Shown here in pieces: positions 43,354 through 51,495 of a stretch of 64,000 nucleotides of DNA. Both the position numbers and the translations under genes were made by a program. The DNA is from Microbacterium lushaniae (GTDB lineage: Bacteria; Actinomycetota; Actinomycetes; Actinomycetales; Microbacteriaceae), in assembly GCF_008727775.1 (NCBI RefSeq), contig NZ_CP044232.1, forward strand, positions 558,001 through 622,000. Direction: 5' to 3'. Under the pieces are notes generated by a model. The model did no database searches, had not been told where the DNA came from, and was given only the letters and a program-made list of their open reading frames with translations. The stretch's first letter is position 1. Each line of letters starts with the position of its first letter.

Positions 43354-43943
43354 CGCTCGAAGGGTGTCACGGCGCCGAGCACGACGGTGACGTCGTCGTG
43401 CCCGTTGGCCCACCAGTGCGCTTCGGAGCACCGGTAGGTCACGGTGTCGCCGGCGTGCAGTTCGACCCGGCGGTCGCCCTGGGCGACGACGAGCACGCCG
43501 GATTCGACGGTGACGCACTCGGTGCCGATGTGGCGGAACGGACGCTGCTCGTTGCTGAACCCCGGGGGCAGGGTGGAGCGGATCAGTTGCAGCATGGCTT
43601 CGCCGCGGGGGGTGAGCAGTTCGCGCACCGCCTGCTGATCGCGCGGCAGGCCTGGCGCCGGGGGCATCACGTGCCGCCGTTCGGCCGGGACGACGGCGAG
43701 GTCGCCGGCGGGTTCGTCGAGGAGTTGCCCTGCCGGGACGCCCAGTGCGCCGGCGAGGCGCTGGATCGACTGCAGCGACGGATTCCCGAGGCCGCGCTCG
43801 AGCTGGCTCACGAGGCCGAAGCTGACCCCGGCGCGCTCGGAGAGGGCCTGCACCGAAAGTCCGAGCCTGCGGCGCGCGTCGCGGACGGCGGCGCCGAGGG
43901 TCTGGACCGCCCGCGACTCGTCGTGGTCGTCGTGGCGGGCCAT
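43350..43943 (-). CDS. XRE-family regulator with C-terminal cupin
   Basis: 197 residues: helix-turn-helix (LGLSVQALSERAGVSFGLVSQLERG) followed by a linker and a cupin-2 domain (RHIGTECVTVESGVLVVAQGDR, HAGDTVTYRCSEAHWW). This architecture is common in regulators of amino acid or peptide metabolism, so it may control the adjacent DUF1028 gene or transporter. ATG 6 bases after TAATGT on the minus strand (43950-43955), so leaderless. Confidence 0.9.
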   Translation of the reverse strand: MARHDDHDESRAVQTLGAAVRDARRRLGLSVQALSERAGVSFGLVSQLERGLGNPSLQSIQRLAGALGVPAGQLLDEPAGDLAVVPAERRHVMPPAPGLPRDQQAVRELLTPRGEAMLQLIRSTLPPGFSNEQRPFRHIGTECVTVESGVLVVAQGDRRVELHAGDTVTYRCSEAHWWANGHDDVTVVLGAVTPFER

Positions 43944-44191
43944 GCGCTCACATTACCCGCGGGGCGCGCGTGACCGGACGAGGCGACCGTCGCGGGGGTC
44001 GATCTCGGCGTGGCGATCGAGGATCTCTCCGGCTACTCCGACGGCCGGTCGCTGTTCGCCGGCAAACGGGATCGGGAGCGGCCGCGGTGCTGCGCGCCCG
44101 TCGCCGGCGCGCCCGGGCCTGACAGAAGCCGGGACATCACGCCGAGCACGGGGCGACCTCTCGTCCCAGCCCCGGCGCATCGATACGTGCG

Positions 44192-44584
44192 TCAGCTGCG
44201 GTGGCCGCCGGGCGCGTCGTCGAGAGGCTGGGTCGATGCCTTCCGCCGGCGGATCTCCTCTTCGAGTGCCGCGATCTCGATCTCGCGTTCGAGGGCGGCG
44301 AGCTGCGCCTCGGTGGAGTGAGGGACGGGTGGCGCGGACGGCTGGGCCGCCGCATCCGTCGCCCACCGGCGCGGGTCGCCGAAGCTCATCGGTTCGCGGC
44401 GGCTTCCCCACTCTCGCCCGATGGTGAACCACAGGATGGATCCGATGACGGGGAGCAGGACGATGAGGAGCACCCAGCCGAACTTGGGGAGGTGATTCAC
44501 CTGGTCGTCGCGGCGGGTGATGACGTCGATGAGCGCGATCACGAGGAGCGCAAAGAGCAGGAGGGGCATCACCAGCACGGTCAT
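44192..44584 (-). CDS. PLDc_N-type membrane protein
   Basis: 130 residues with two membrane helices (VLVMPLLLFALLVIALIDVI and FGWVLLIVLLPVIGSILWFT) separated by the short loop TRRDDQVNHLPK: the phospholipase D/nuclease N-terminal (PLDc_N) family. The C-terminal half is a charged coiled-coil-like stretch (TEAQLAALEREIEIAALEEE). Function unknown; small PLDc_N proteins occur in many actinobacteria. ATG at 44584 lacks an obvious ribosome binding site, so the start is less certain. Confidence 0.75.
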   Translation of the reverse strand: MTVLVMPLLLFALLVIALIDVITRRDDQVNHLPKFGWVLLIVLLPVIGSILWFTIGREWGSRREPMSFGDPRRWATDAAAQPSAPPVPHSTEAQLAALEREIEIAALEEEIRRRKASTQPLDDAPGGHRS

Positions 44585-44915
44585 AGCGTGGCGGAACTCG
44601 CCGCGCGTCGCAATGATGACGTGGACCGGATTCGGAACGGTGTCGGATGGCCGTCGTGGGGTACGTGCGCGCACGGGGGGCAGGTGGTCGACCGCGTGGG
44701 GGAGCGGCTCGGTGCAGCGGGGTTGTCTTCGCGGAGTCGGCGGGCGATCCGGACGGTCTCTGTGGTGAGAGGGCGGGCCACGGGGTGCGGTGCAGGCGGG
44801 AGCCGGGAGATGACGGCGGGTGCCGGCTACACGGCGCGACCTCGGGCGGGTGGTGCGGCCGGGCGGAGCAGGGGGGAGCGTCAGAAGGGTGGTGGGTCGC
44901 CGTCGGGGACGAACA

Positions 44916-46325
44916 TCACCCGTGGCGGCGGTTCGTCGGTGTAGACGTTGCCGAGGGACTGGTGAATTCGAGGGTGCCGTCGTGGAGCTGTCGCACGGTC
45001 CAGGCGGTTTCGGTCTTGAGGGTGTGATGTCGCGTGCACAGGTGGGCGAGGTTGCCGATCGCGGTCGGTCCGCCCTCGTGGTGCTCGTGATTGTGGTCGA
45101 GCTGACATCGGTGCGCGGGCTGGCGGCATCCGAATCCGCGGCAGTGCTGGTCGCGGGCACGGAGGAAGCGCTGCTGGTCGGCGCGCGGCGTGTATCGGTC
45201 GACTTCGAGGACCGTCCCGGTGATGGGATCGCACATCACCCGGTCCCACCCCGGGGCGTCGCCGGCGAGGCGCCGGGCGGTTTCGGGATCGATGGGGATC
45301 TGTCCGTGGAGACTTGCTCCCGCGTCGGTCTTGCCCGCGAGGGTCAGTACCGGCACGACCACCTGCACGTGCGCCCGGATCGCGCCGAGCCCGCCGGCGC
45401 TGCGGTCGGTCACCGGATCGATGGCCGGAGCGCCGGTCAACAGCATGTCGGAGACCAGGTCGGCGCCGATCTGCGCCATCGTGCGGGTGTCGTCGATCAC
45501 CTCGGCGGGCGCGGGCTCGGCATCCTCCCCGGCGGGCGGAGTCGTGAGGCCGTCGCGCGTGAAGTCCGCCGCATCCGCCGCGGTGGCAGCATCCGGTGTC
45601 GTCTCGGGTTCGGGCGGAGTGGTCACCGACTTCTCGGCGGCGCGGCGGGCGCGCTCGGCGTTGGCGGCGTCGCGGATGATGCGAGCCTGCTGACGGATGC
45701 GGTCGCGGATGCCGTAGGCGAGGGCGGCGGGGAGCCGGACCTGCAGGAGGGCCATCCCGTCATCGAGGTCGACGATGCTCACCCCGCGGGTCTCGCGCGC
45801 CTGGGCGTGGCGTTCCGACATGCCCACGGGATTGACCGCCTCGGCCAGCTGCCGCGCGAATGCGCGCGTGCGCCCCGGCGTCTCGCGCGCCGCACGTTCG
45901 AGCACGGTGTGCTCCCACGCCTCGCGGACATCGGCGTTGTCGATTGATGCGCCCACTTCGAGGATCACGTCGGCGTGCCGCTTGGAGATGCGGGCGTCTT
46001 CGAGCGCAGTGAGCGTCGCGGAGAACCGGGTGACGAACGCGTAGGCGTCGTTCAACTCTTTCTGCGCGGTGAGGTCGTGCACGTGAGTGGCGAAGGCCAC
46101 TTCGGCCGACAGCGACCGCATCGGCATTTCTCGATCACGGGAGACCTGCGAAGACAACCGCTCCATCTGCTCCAGCGCGACCGCGGCGAGCTCTGCCTGG
46201 TGGCGGATGAGGGCCGCCTGCGCGCGGGCGATGGCCGCCTTCTCTTCGAGCACCCCCGCCAGCCCGGCATGCATCCGGGTGGCTTCGTGGGGCCTGATTT
46301 CACCAGGCCGGGGGCTGTTCTCCAT
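44916..46325 (-). CDS. DUF222/HNH endonuclease, copy 2, with frameshifted C-terminal tail
   Basis: 469 residues. DUF222 domain (AQAALIRHQAELAAVALEQM, LNDAYAFVTRFSATLTAL) and an intact HNH domain (CRGFGCRQPAHRCQLDHNHEHH, HLCTRHHTLK). Compared with copy 1 the tail is out of frame: after EFTSP one base is missing in the GGG at 44955-44957 (plus strand), so the expected LGNVYTD...VPDGDPPPF is in another frame ending at 44881. The present protein ends in SATSTPTNRRHG. The nuclease core is unaffected. ATG 6 bases after TAGCTT on the minus strand (46332-46337), so leaderless. Confidence 0.85.
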   Translation of the reverse strand: MENSPRPGEIRPHEATRMHAGLAGVLEEKAAIARAQAALIRHQAELAAVALEQMERLSSQVSRDREMPMRSLSAEVAFATHVHDLTAQKELNDAYAFVTRFSATLTALEDARISKRHADVILEVGASIDNADVREAWEHTVLERAARETPGRTRAFARQLAEAVNPVGMSERHAQARETRGVSIVDLDDGMALLQVRLPAALAYGIRDRIRQQARIIRDAANAERARRAAEKSVTTPPEPETTPDAATAADAADFTRDGLTTPPAGEDAEPAPAEVIDDTRTMAQIGADLVSDMLLTGAPAIDPVTDRSAGGLGAIRAHVQVVVPVLTLAGKTDAGASLHGQIPIDPETARRLAGDAPGWDRVMCDPITGTVLEVDRYTPRADQQRFLRARDQHCRGFGCRQPAHRCQLDHNHEHHEGGPTAIGNLAHLCTRHHTLKTETAWTVRQLHDGTLEFTSPSATSTPTNRRHG

Positions 46326-46698
46326 GACCCGAAGCTACTCGGGGGTTCCGACATTCCCGGGTGCTCCGACCGGCCGAGGACGGAGCCTGTGGATAACTCG
46401 CCGGCGCGTCGTATCAAGGCGCCCGAGGGTCGCGGCGGGCCTATCGCGCCCCAACTTGTATCGGATGTCACAGGAGGGGTGGTCCACACGCGACGAGAGC
46501 GCCAGGGCGCCGTCGAAGCACGCAGCGACAAAACGCTGATCAGCGTATCTATTCGCAATCGCGCCCGCTCTTCGCGGGAATCATTCACTTGTCTCTTCTG
46601 CAGATACAAGTCGGTCCATCAGGATCGATACATGTCCGGCGATGCCGCCGGTGTCAGGGCCCACGAGACTCACCACGTTCGCTCACCGAAGAGGCTGA
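46326..46698. other. Regulatory intergenic region of the GntR operon
   Basis: 373 bases between the divergent HNH gene and gntR. It contains the HNH gene promoter at its left end, the 25-bp palindrome at 46587-46611, TGATCA palindromes around 46538-46547 and no convincing gene. The GntR start follows at 46699. Confidence 0.6.
46587..46611. promoter_or_regulatory. Imperfect palindrome, candidate GntR operator
   Basis: ACTTGT at the left and ACAAGT at the right frame a 25-bp palindrome (10 of 12 pairs match) with an inner CTGCAG. TTGT...ACAA symmetry is typical of GntR-family operators. It lies 87 bases before the gntR start and upstream of the whole lsr-like operon. Confidence 0.6.
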
Positions 46699-47547
46699 AT
46701 GTCCATGCTCGCGTTGCCACAACTCGACCGCGGATCGACCGCTCCGATCTGGTTTCAGATCATGCGAGCCATCGAGACGGAGATCGCGGATGGCGCCTGG
46801 TCACCGGGTGACCGCCTCCCGAGTGAGAGCGAGCTCTGTGGGCACTTCTCCGCCTCTCGCACCTCGGTTCGTGACGCGCTGGCCCGTCTGGAGAGCGCGG
46901 GCATCATTTCCCGTCAACAGGGCAAGGGGGCCTTCGTCGAGCGGGTGCAGGGCCCGTCGGCGTGGACGCTCCCTTCTGCCCCCAGCCTTCTCGGCGAGTA
47001 CAGCGAACAGGGCCGGAGCGCCCTGAGCTCACAGATCCTCCGCGCGGGCATCGAACCGCTCCCTTCCTGGGCGGCGGCTGTGGTCGGTCGCGACTCTCCT
47101 GACGGCCAGGGCTTCGTCCTCGAGCGCGTGCGCGCGGTGGGCGCCCGCACGGCGGTGCACGTCATCAACTACCTCCCCACACGCTTCGCCGGCGTCATTC
47201 CCGACCTCCGCGACCCTCGGGCAAGCCTCTACGCCACGATCACGAGGGTGGCCGACGTCCGCATCGCACGGATGCACCGCACTATCGAAGCCGTCGCTGC
47301 GGATCGCATCCTCGCCGGGCTCCTTGACATCGAGCCCGGCCATCCCATCGTCGTCGTGGAAGCGGTCGCGTACGACCAGAGCGGGGAGCCCATCGACTTC
47401 TCGCGAGCGTCGGTGCGAACCGACCGGCTTCGCGTGAGCGTGGATACGGGCTTCGACGCCGCGGGCATGACGAGCGAGACAGCTTCGGGCCGGTACCCAC
47501 CCGCCCCCCGTCAGAGCCGCCGCGCCGGCGCACGACCACCCCGCTGA
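46699..47547 (+). CDS. GntR/HutC-family transcriptional regulator
   Basis: 282 residues. N-terminal winged helix (FQIMRAIETEIADGAWSPGDRLPSESEL, SRTSVRDALARLESAGII, QGKGAFV) and a C-terminal UTRA ligand-binding domain (LERVRAVGARTAVHVINYLP, DIEPGHPIVVVEAVAYDQSG). It probably senses a phosphorylated intermediate of the downstream pathway and replaces LsrR, the regulator used in enteric lsr operons. ATG at 46699 or 46705. First gene of an eight-gene operon on the plus strand; the next gene begins 26 bases downstream. Confidence 0.9.
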   Translation: MSMLALPQLDRGSTAPIWFQIMRAIETEIADGAWSPGDRLPSESELCGHFSASRTSVRDALARLESAGIISRQQGKGAFVERVQGPSAWTLPSAPSLLGEYSEQGRSALSSQILRAGIEPLPSWAAAVVGRDSPDGQGFVLERVRAVGARTAVHVINYLPTRFAGVIPDLRDPRASLYATITRVADVRIARMHRTIEAVAADRILAGLLDIEPGHPIVVVEAVAYDQSGEPIDFSRASVRTDRLRVSVDTGFDAAGMTSETASGRYPPAPRQSRRAGARPPR

Positions 47548-47573
47548 ACGCCCCCGCACATGGAGATCATTCG

Positions 47574-48593
47574 ATGACCGACCCTCGCATCCTCATCATC
47601 GGCGACAGCTACATGCCCGCCGACGTGTTCGTGCGCGCTTTCGATCGCCACGGACTCGTCGCCGGCTCCGTCTCGATGACGATGGCGGACCCGACGTGGG
47701 ACACCGCCGGGATCCAAGAGTTCGAAGGCGATCCCGCGGAGGTCGCACGTCTCGCGGAGGGTTACGAGATCCTCGCATTCCATGCGGCGCCCGTGACAGC
47801 CGAGGTGCTCGCGGAGCTGCCCGAGCTCCGGCTCCTCGGGTGCGCTCGCGGCGGACCCGTCAATGTGGACCTCGCTGCGGCCAAAGCGCGCGGGGTGCGT
47901 GTGACGACGACGCCCGGGAAGAACGCCGATGCGGTCGCCGACCTCACGATCGGATTCCTGATCTCGCTCGTGCGCAACGTTCCGGCATCCGTGCGCGACG
48001 TCGACGAGCGCGTGGCTGACGGGCGACCACTCGCGGAATCCACGTTCGAGGGCGCCCGGTGGTTCGGTCGCGAAGTGAAGGGGTTGCGGCTGGGACTCAT
48101 CGGGTACGGAAACGTCGCGCGACTCGTGGCGCAGCGGGCGAGAGCCCTCGGCGCCGACATCATCGCCTACGACCCGTTCATCGACCCCGGATCCGTCGCC
48201 GACGCGTCGATCGTGACGGATCTCGACGCGCTTCTCGAGCAGAGCGACGTCGTCAGCGTCCATGCCCGGGCGACAGCAGAGAACCGCCACATGATCGCCG
48301 CGCCGCAGATCGCCCGGATGCCCCGGGGGTCGTTCCTGATCAACACCGCGAGGGAGTCGCTCGTCGACGAACAGGCCATGCTCGACGCGATGCGCAGCGG
48401 ACAACTCGCCGGAGTCGCGCTCGATGTCAACGAACCGGACGGGCCGTGGCGCGAGCTCGTGGCGCAGCCCAACCTCCTCCTCACCCCTCACCTGGCGGGG
48501 GCGACGCGGGAGACCTTGTCGCGCGGCGCCGACATGCTCGCATCCGAGGTCAGGTCGTTCATGTCCGGGGAAGCACTGCGGTGGGAACGATGA
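47574..48593 (+). CDS. D-isomer 2-hydroxyacid dehydrogenase (SerA-like)
   Basis: 339 residues with the family's substrate-binding and NAD-binding domains: LGCARGGPVNVDLAAAKARG, Rossmann motif GLIGYGNVARLVA, and catalytic Arg (VHARATAENRHM), Glu (LDVNEPDG) and His (TPHLAGATRE). It would oxidise a 2-hydroxyacid or reduce a 2-ketoacid with NAD(H). No equivalent enzyme exists in the enteric lsr pathway, so its presence suggests an extra step or a different substrate. Its stop overlaps the kinase ATG (ATGA). Confidence 0.9.
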   Translation: MTDPRILIIGDSYMPADVFVRAFDRHGLVAGSVSMTMADPTWDTAGIQEFEGDPAEVARLAEGYEILAFHAAPVTAEVLAELPELRLLGCARGGPVNVDLAAAKARGVRVTTTPGKNADAVADLTIGFLISLVRNVPASVRDVDERVADGRPLAESTFEGARWFGREVKGLRLGLIGYGNVARLVAQRARALGADIIAYDPFIDPGSVADASIVTDLDALLEQSDVVSVHARATAENRHMIAAPQIARMPRGSFLINTARESLVDEQAMLDAMRSGQLAGVALDVNEPDGPWRELVAQPNLLLTPHLAGATRETLSRGADMLASEVRSFMSGEALRWER

Positions 48594-50176
48594 GCGACGT
48601 CTTCCTCGCGATAGACGCCGGCACCGGATCGGCGCGGGCGCTCGCTTTCGACATCGAAGGCCGGCTCGTCGCACAGGCCGGTCGGGAATGGTCGCATGCG
48701 ACGGTGCCGGGCCACCCGGGCGGCACGACCTTCGACACGTCTGCCGGCTGGCGGGCGATCGGTGACGCCGTGTCGGAGGTGGTCGCGCACCTCGACGGCC
48801 GCCGCATCGCCGCGATCGCAGCGTCGAGTATGCGAGAGGGGTTCGTCCTCTACGGCGCGGATGGAGATGAGCTCTGGGCGTGCCCGAACACCGACGGCCG
48901 GTCCCGCGCCGAGGCTGACGAACTGGTGGCCCTCGGGATCGCCGACGCGATCTACCGCACTGCCGGCGACTGGGTGTCGATCACCGCGCCCGCGCGCTTG
49001 CGATGGATCGCGCGCCACGAACCCGACGTGCTCGCGCGCGCTCGTCATCTCGGGATGCTCAGCGACTGGGTCACCCGGCGCCTCACCGGTGCGTTCGTGA
49101 CCGACCCGACGTGCGGATCGAGTTCTGCGCTGTTCGACCTGCGGGCACGGGAATGGTCGGCGGATCTGGCCGACCTGGTCGGCGTCGATCGCGCCATCCT
49201 CCCTCCCGTCGTCGAATGCGGCGCGGTCGTCGGCGTCGTGACGCCCACCGCAGCCGCCGCGACCGGCGTTCCCGCGGGCACTCCGGTGGTGACCGGGGGT
49301 GCCGACACGCAGCTCGCGCTTCACGGCATCGACGCGCGCGAAGGAACGCCGACGATCGTGGCGGGCACGTTCTGGCAGACCGCAGCGGTCATGTCCGAGC
49401 CGCTCATCGATCCCGACCGGCGCCTGCGCACGCTCTGCCATGTCGAGCAGGACACTTGGATGCTGGAGGGGATCGGATTCCTCTCGGGCCTGGCCATGCG
49501 GTGGTTCCGGGATGCCATGTGTCCCGACGCCGTGAGTACCGGGGCCGCTACCGGCCGTTCGGCCTTCTCCGTCATGGAGGAGTGGGCTGCGGACGTGCCG
49601 CCGGGGGCGAACGGGATCGTCGCGACGATGGGCAACGTCATGCAGGCGGATGCGTGGCACCACGCCGCGCCTTCGTTCACGGGCTTCGACATCAACGATG
49701 CCGTCCGCTCATCGCGTGGCGCGTTCATCCGGGCGATCGAGGAGTCTGCCGCGATCGTCGCGGCGGCTCATCTCGACATCCTGTCCGCTCTCACGGAAGG
49801 ACGTGCCGTCGCGCAAGGGGTTGTCACGTTCACCGGCGGATCGAGCGCTGGCGCATTGTGGCCCGCCGTCATCGCCGGCGTCACCGGCTTGGAGACGCTC
49901 GTCACCCCGGCTCCCGAGGCCACCTCGTACGGCGCCGCCCGGCTCGCGGCGAAGGGCGTCGGCGCCTCACTCCCTCCGATGGGGGAGCCCGACCGTGTCG
50001 TGCGGGTCGACCCGGAAGAACGTGACGCCTACGGCGACGTCGTGGCGCGGTGGCACCGGGTCTACCGCGACGTCCTCTCGATCTCTGGCCCTGACCTCCC
50101 ACCTCTCTTCCTGCCTCCGGGAGCCGCGCGCGGTCCCGCGGAGTTCCGGCGCACGAGCGCCGGAAACCTCAGCTGA
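48590..50176 (+). CDS. lsrK: FGGY-family kinase, LsrK-like (autoinducer-2 kinase type)
   Basis: 528 residues. Recalled alignment to E. coli LsrK is strong across the protein: DAGTGSARALAFDIEGRL, SSMREGFVLYGADGDELWACPN, MLSDWVTRRLTG, GGADTQLALHGI, GTFWQTAAVMSEP, GLAMRWFRDAMCP, WHHAAPSFTGFDI, FTGGSSAGALWP. LsrK phosphorylates autoinducer-2 (DPD) on entry. With the LsrF-like gene next to it, the phosphorylated-DPD pathway is the best guess, though another C4-C5 sugar is possible. ATGA overlap with the dehydrogenase; gap of 24 bases to lsrF. Confidence 0.85.
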   Translation: MSDVFLAIDAGTGSARALAFDIEGRLVAQAGREWSHATVPGHPGGTTFDTSAGWRAIGDAVSEVVAHLDGRRIAAIAASSMREGFVLYGADGDELWACPNTDGRSRAEADELVALGIADAIYRTAGDWVSITAPARLRWIARHEPDVLARARHLGMLSDWVTRRLTGAFVTDPTCGSSSALFDLRAREWSADLADLVGVDRAILPPVVECGAVVGVVTPTAAAATGVPAGTPVVTGGADTQLALHGIDAREGTPTIVAGTFWQTAAVMSEPLIDPDRRLRTLCHVEQDTWMLEGIGFLSGLAMRWFRDAMCPDAVSTGAATGRSAFSVMEEWAADVPPGANGIVATMGNVMQADAWHHAAPSFTGFDINDAVRSSRGAFIRAIEESAAIVAAAHLDILSALTEGRAVAQGVVTFTGGSSAGALWPAVIAGVTGLETLVTPAPEATSYGAARLAAKGVGASLPPMGEPDRVVRVDPEERDAYGDVVARWHRVYRDVLSISGPDLPPLFLPPGAARGPAEFRRTSAGNLS

Positions 50177-50200
50177 CCGACCCCGAACAAGGAGAAACCC

Positions 50201-51091
50201 ATGGCAGATCTCGAAGGCAACTCCGCCGCGAAGCGGTTCCACCCCGACACGCCCGCTGCGCGGTTCGAACACCAGATCCGGGGAGCCGGGAATCTCGACT
50301 GGGGTATGCAGAACCGCCTGGCGCGGATCCTCGACCCCGGAACCGGTCGCACCGTCATGCTCGCGTTCGATCACGGGTACTTCCAAGGCCCCACGTCGGG
50401 CCTCGAGCGCATCGACCTCAACATCGCGCCGCTCGCCCCGTACGCCGATGCCCTCATGTGCACGCGGGGCGCGCTACGCACCTCGATCCCGCCCGCGACG
50501 CGCGCGGGACTCGTGCTGCGCGCATCGGGAGGTCCGTCCATCCTCAAGGAGCTCTCCGACGAGTTCACGGCGATGACGATGGCCGACGCGGTCCGGATCA
50601 ATGCCGATGCCGTCGCCGTGCAGGTGTTCGTCGGCGGGGAGCACGAGACGCGCAGCATCCGCAATCTCACGACACTCGTCGACGAGGGCTACTCCGCAGG
50701 CATCCCGGTTCTCGGGGTCACCGCAGTCGGCAAGGAGCTGACGCGTGATGCCCGGTACCTCGGGCTTGCGACGCGCATCATCGCGGAGCTCGGGGCACAA
50801 CTCGTGAAGACGTACTACTGCGAGGAGGGCTTCGAAGATGTCGTCGCCGGCTGCCCCGTGCCCGTCATCATGGCCGGTGGCAAGAAGCTGCCCGAGCTCG
50901 ATGCGCTCACAATGGCGTCCTACGCCGTCCGCGCCGGGGCGGCCGGCGTCGATATGGGCCGGAACATCTTCCAGAGCTCCCACCCCGCCGCGATGATGAC
51001 CGCCGTCCGCGGGGTCGTCCACGACGATCTCGACCCGGCTGACGCCTACGAGTTGTTCCGCGACGCCACGGAGACGAAGGCGCTCGCATGA
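50201..51091 (+). CDS. lsrF: LsrF-like 3-hydroxy-5-phosphonooxypentane-2,4-dione thiolase
   Basis: 296 residues, DeoC/FbaB-type aldolase barrel. By recalled comparison it matches E. coli LsrF closely over its whole length: [66 protein letters not shown] and [13 protein letters not shown]. The Schiff-base lysine is Lys203 (QLVKTYY), the same number I recall for E. coli. LsrF splits the phosphorylated diketone and passes the acetyl group to CoA, giving dihydroxyacetone phosphate and acetyl-CoA. AAGGAGA ribosome binding site. Confidence 0.88.
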   Translation: MADLEGNSAAKRFHPDTPAARFEHQIRGAGNLDWGMQNRLARILDPGTGRTVMLAFDHGYFQGPTSGLERIDLNIAPLAPYADALMCTRGALRTSIPPATRAGLVLRASGGPSILKELSDEFTAMTMADAVRINADAVAVQVFVGGEHETRSIRNLTTLVDEGYSAGIPVLGVTAVGKELTRDARYLGLATRIIAELGAQLVKTYYCEEGFEDVVAGCPVPVIMAGGKKLPELDALTMASYAVRAGAAGVDMGRNIFQSSHPAAMMTAVRGVVHDDLDPADAYELFRDATETKALA

Positions 51092-51495
51092 GCGCCGAGA
51101 TCCTCCGGTCGGCAGACGCTGCGCTGCGCTTCGGCGAGTGGGGGCCGGCCTACCTGTCGACGACGGATGCCGCAGCGTTCGGGATCGTCGTGCTCCGACC
51201 CGGCGATGAGTTCGACAACCACCTCCACGAACAGCACACCGAGTCGTTCGTCGTCCTCGAAGGACGCGCGGAGTTCTGGATAGACCGGGCGCAGCCGGTC
51301 GTCGCCTCCGCGGGCGAGATACTGCACGCCGAGCCGAACGAAGAGCACTTCGTGCGAAACCCCTTCGAGGAGACCTTCCGCGCCATCTTCGTCAAGTCCC
51401 CTTGGGTCGAGGGCGACAAGGTGGACAAGCCCTGGACGCCGGACGCGTCCGCCACAGACCCGCAGCCCCACCCCATCGAAAGGACACGACCATGA
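51088..51495 (+). CDS. Cupin-fold protein of the lsr-like operon
   Basis: 135 residues, a single cupin domain: [20 protein letters not shown] with the His-x-His-x2-His metal site, [12 protein letters not shown], and a second motif [18 protein letters not shown] metal-dependent isomerase, dioxygenase or binding protein. In its place the enteric operon has LsrG, the isomerase acting between LsrK and LsrF, so this cupin may be a non-homologous replacement; that is inference only. ATGA overlaps on both sides show tight coupling. Confidence 0.8.
   Translation: MSAEILRSADAALRFGEWGPAYLSTTDAAAFGIVVLRPGDEFDNHLHEQHTESFVVLEGRAEFWIDRAQPVVASAGEILHAEPNEEHFVRNPFEETFRAIFVKSPWVEGDKVDKPWTPDASATDPQPHPIERTRP

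Noticed and set aside
43953..44190. Possible gene end on the minus strand (LPIPFAGEQRPAVG and following)
   Set aside because: Looks protein-like over about 40 codons, but it has no start or ribosome binding site, and an equally protein-like frame exists on the other strand; the signal is codon bias alone.
48590..50176. Generic xylulose or glycerol kinase annotation for the FGGY kinase
   Set aside because: The motifs SSMREG, WACPN, GTFWQ and MRWFRDA match LsrK and not XylB or GlpK, and an LsrF-like gene follows; substrate still unproven.
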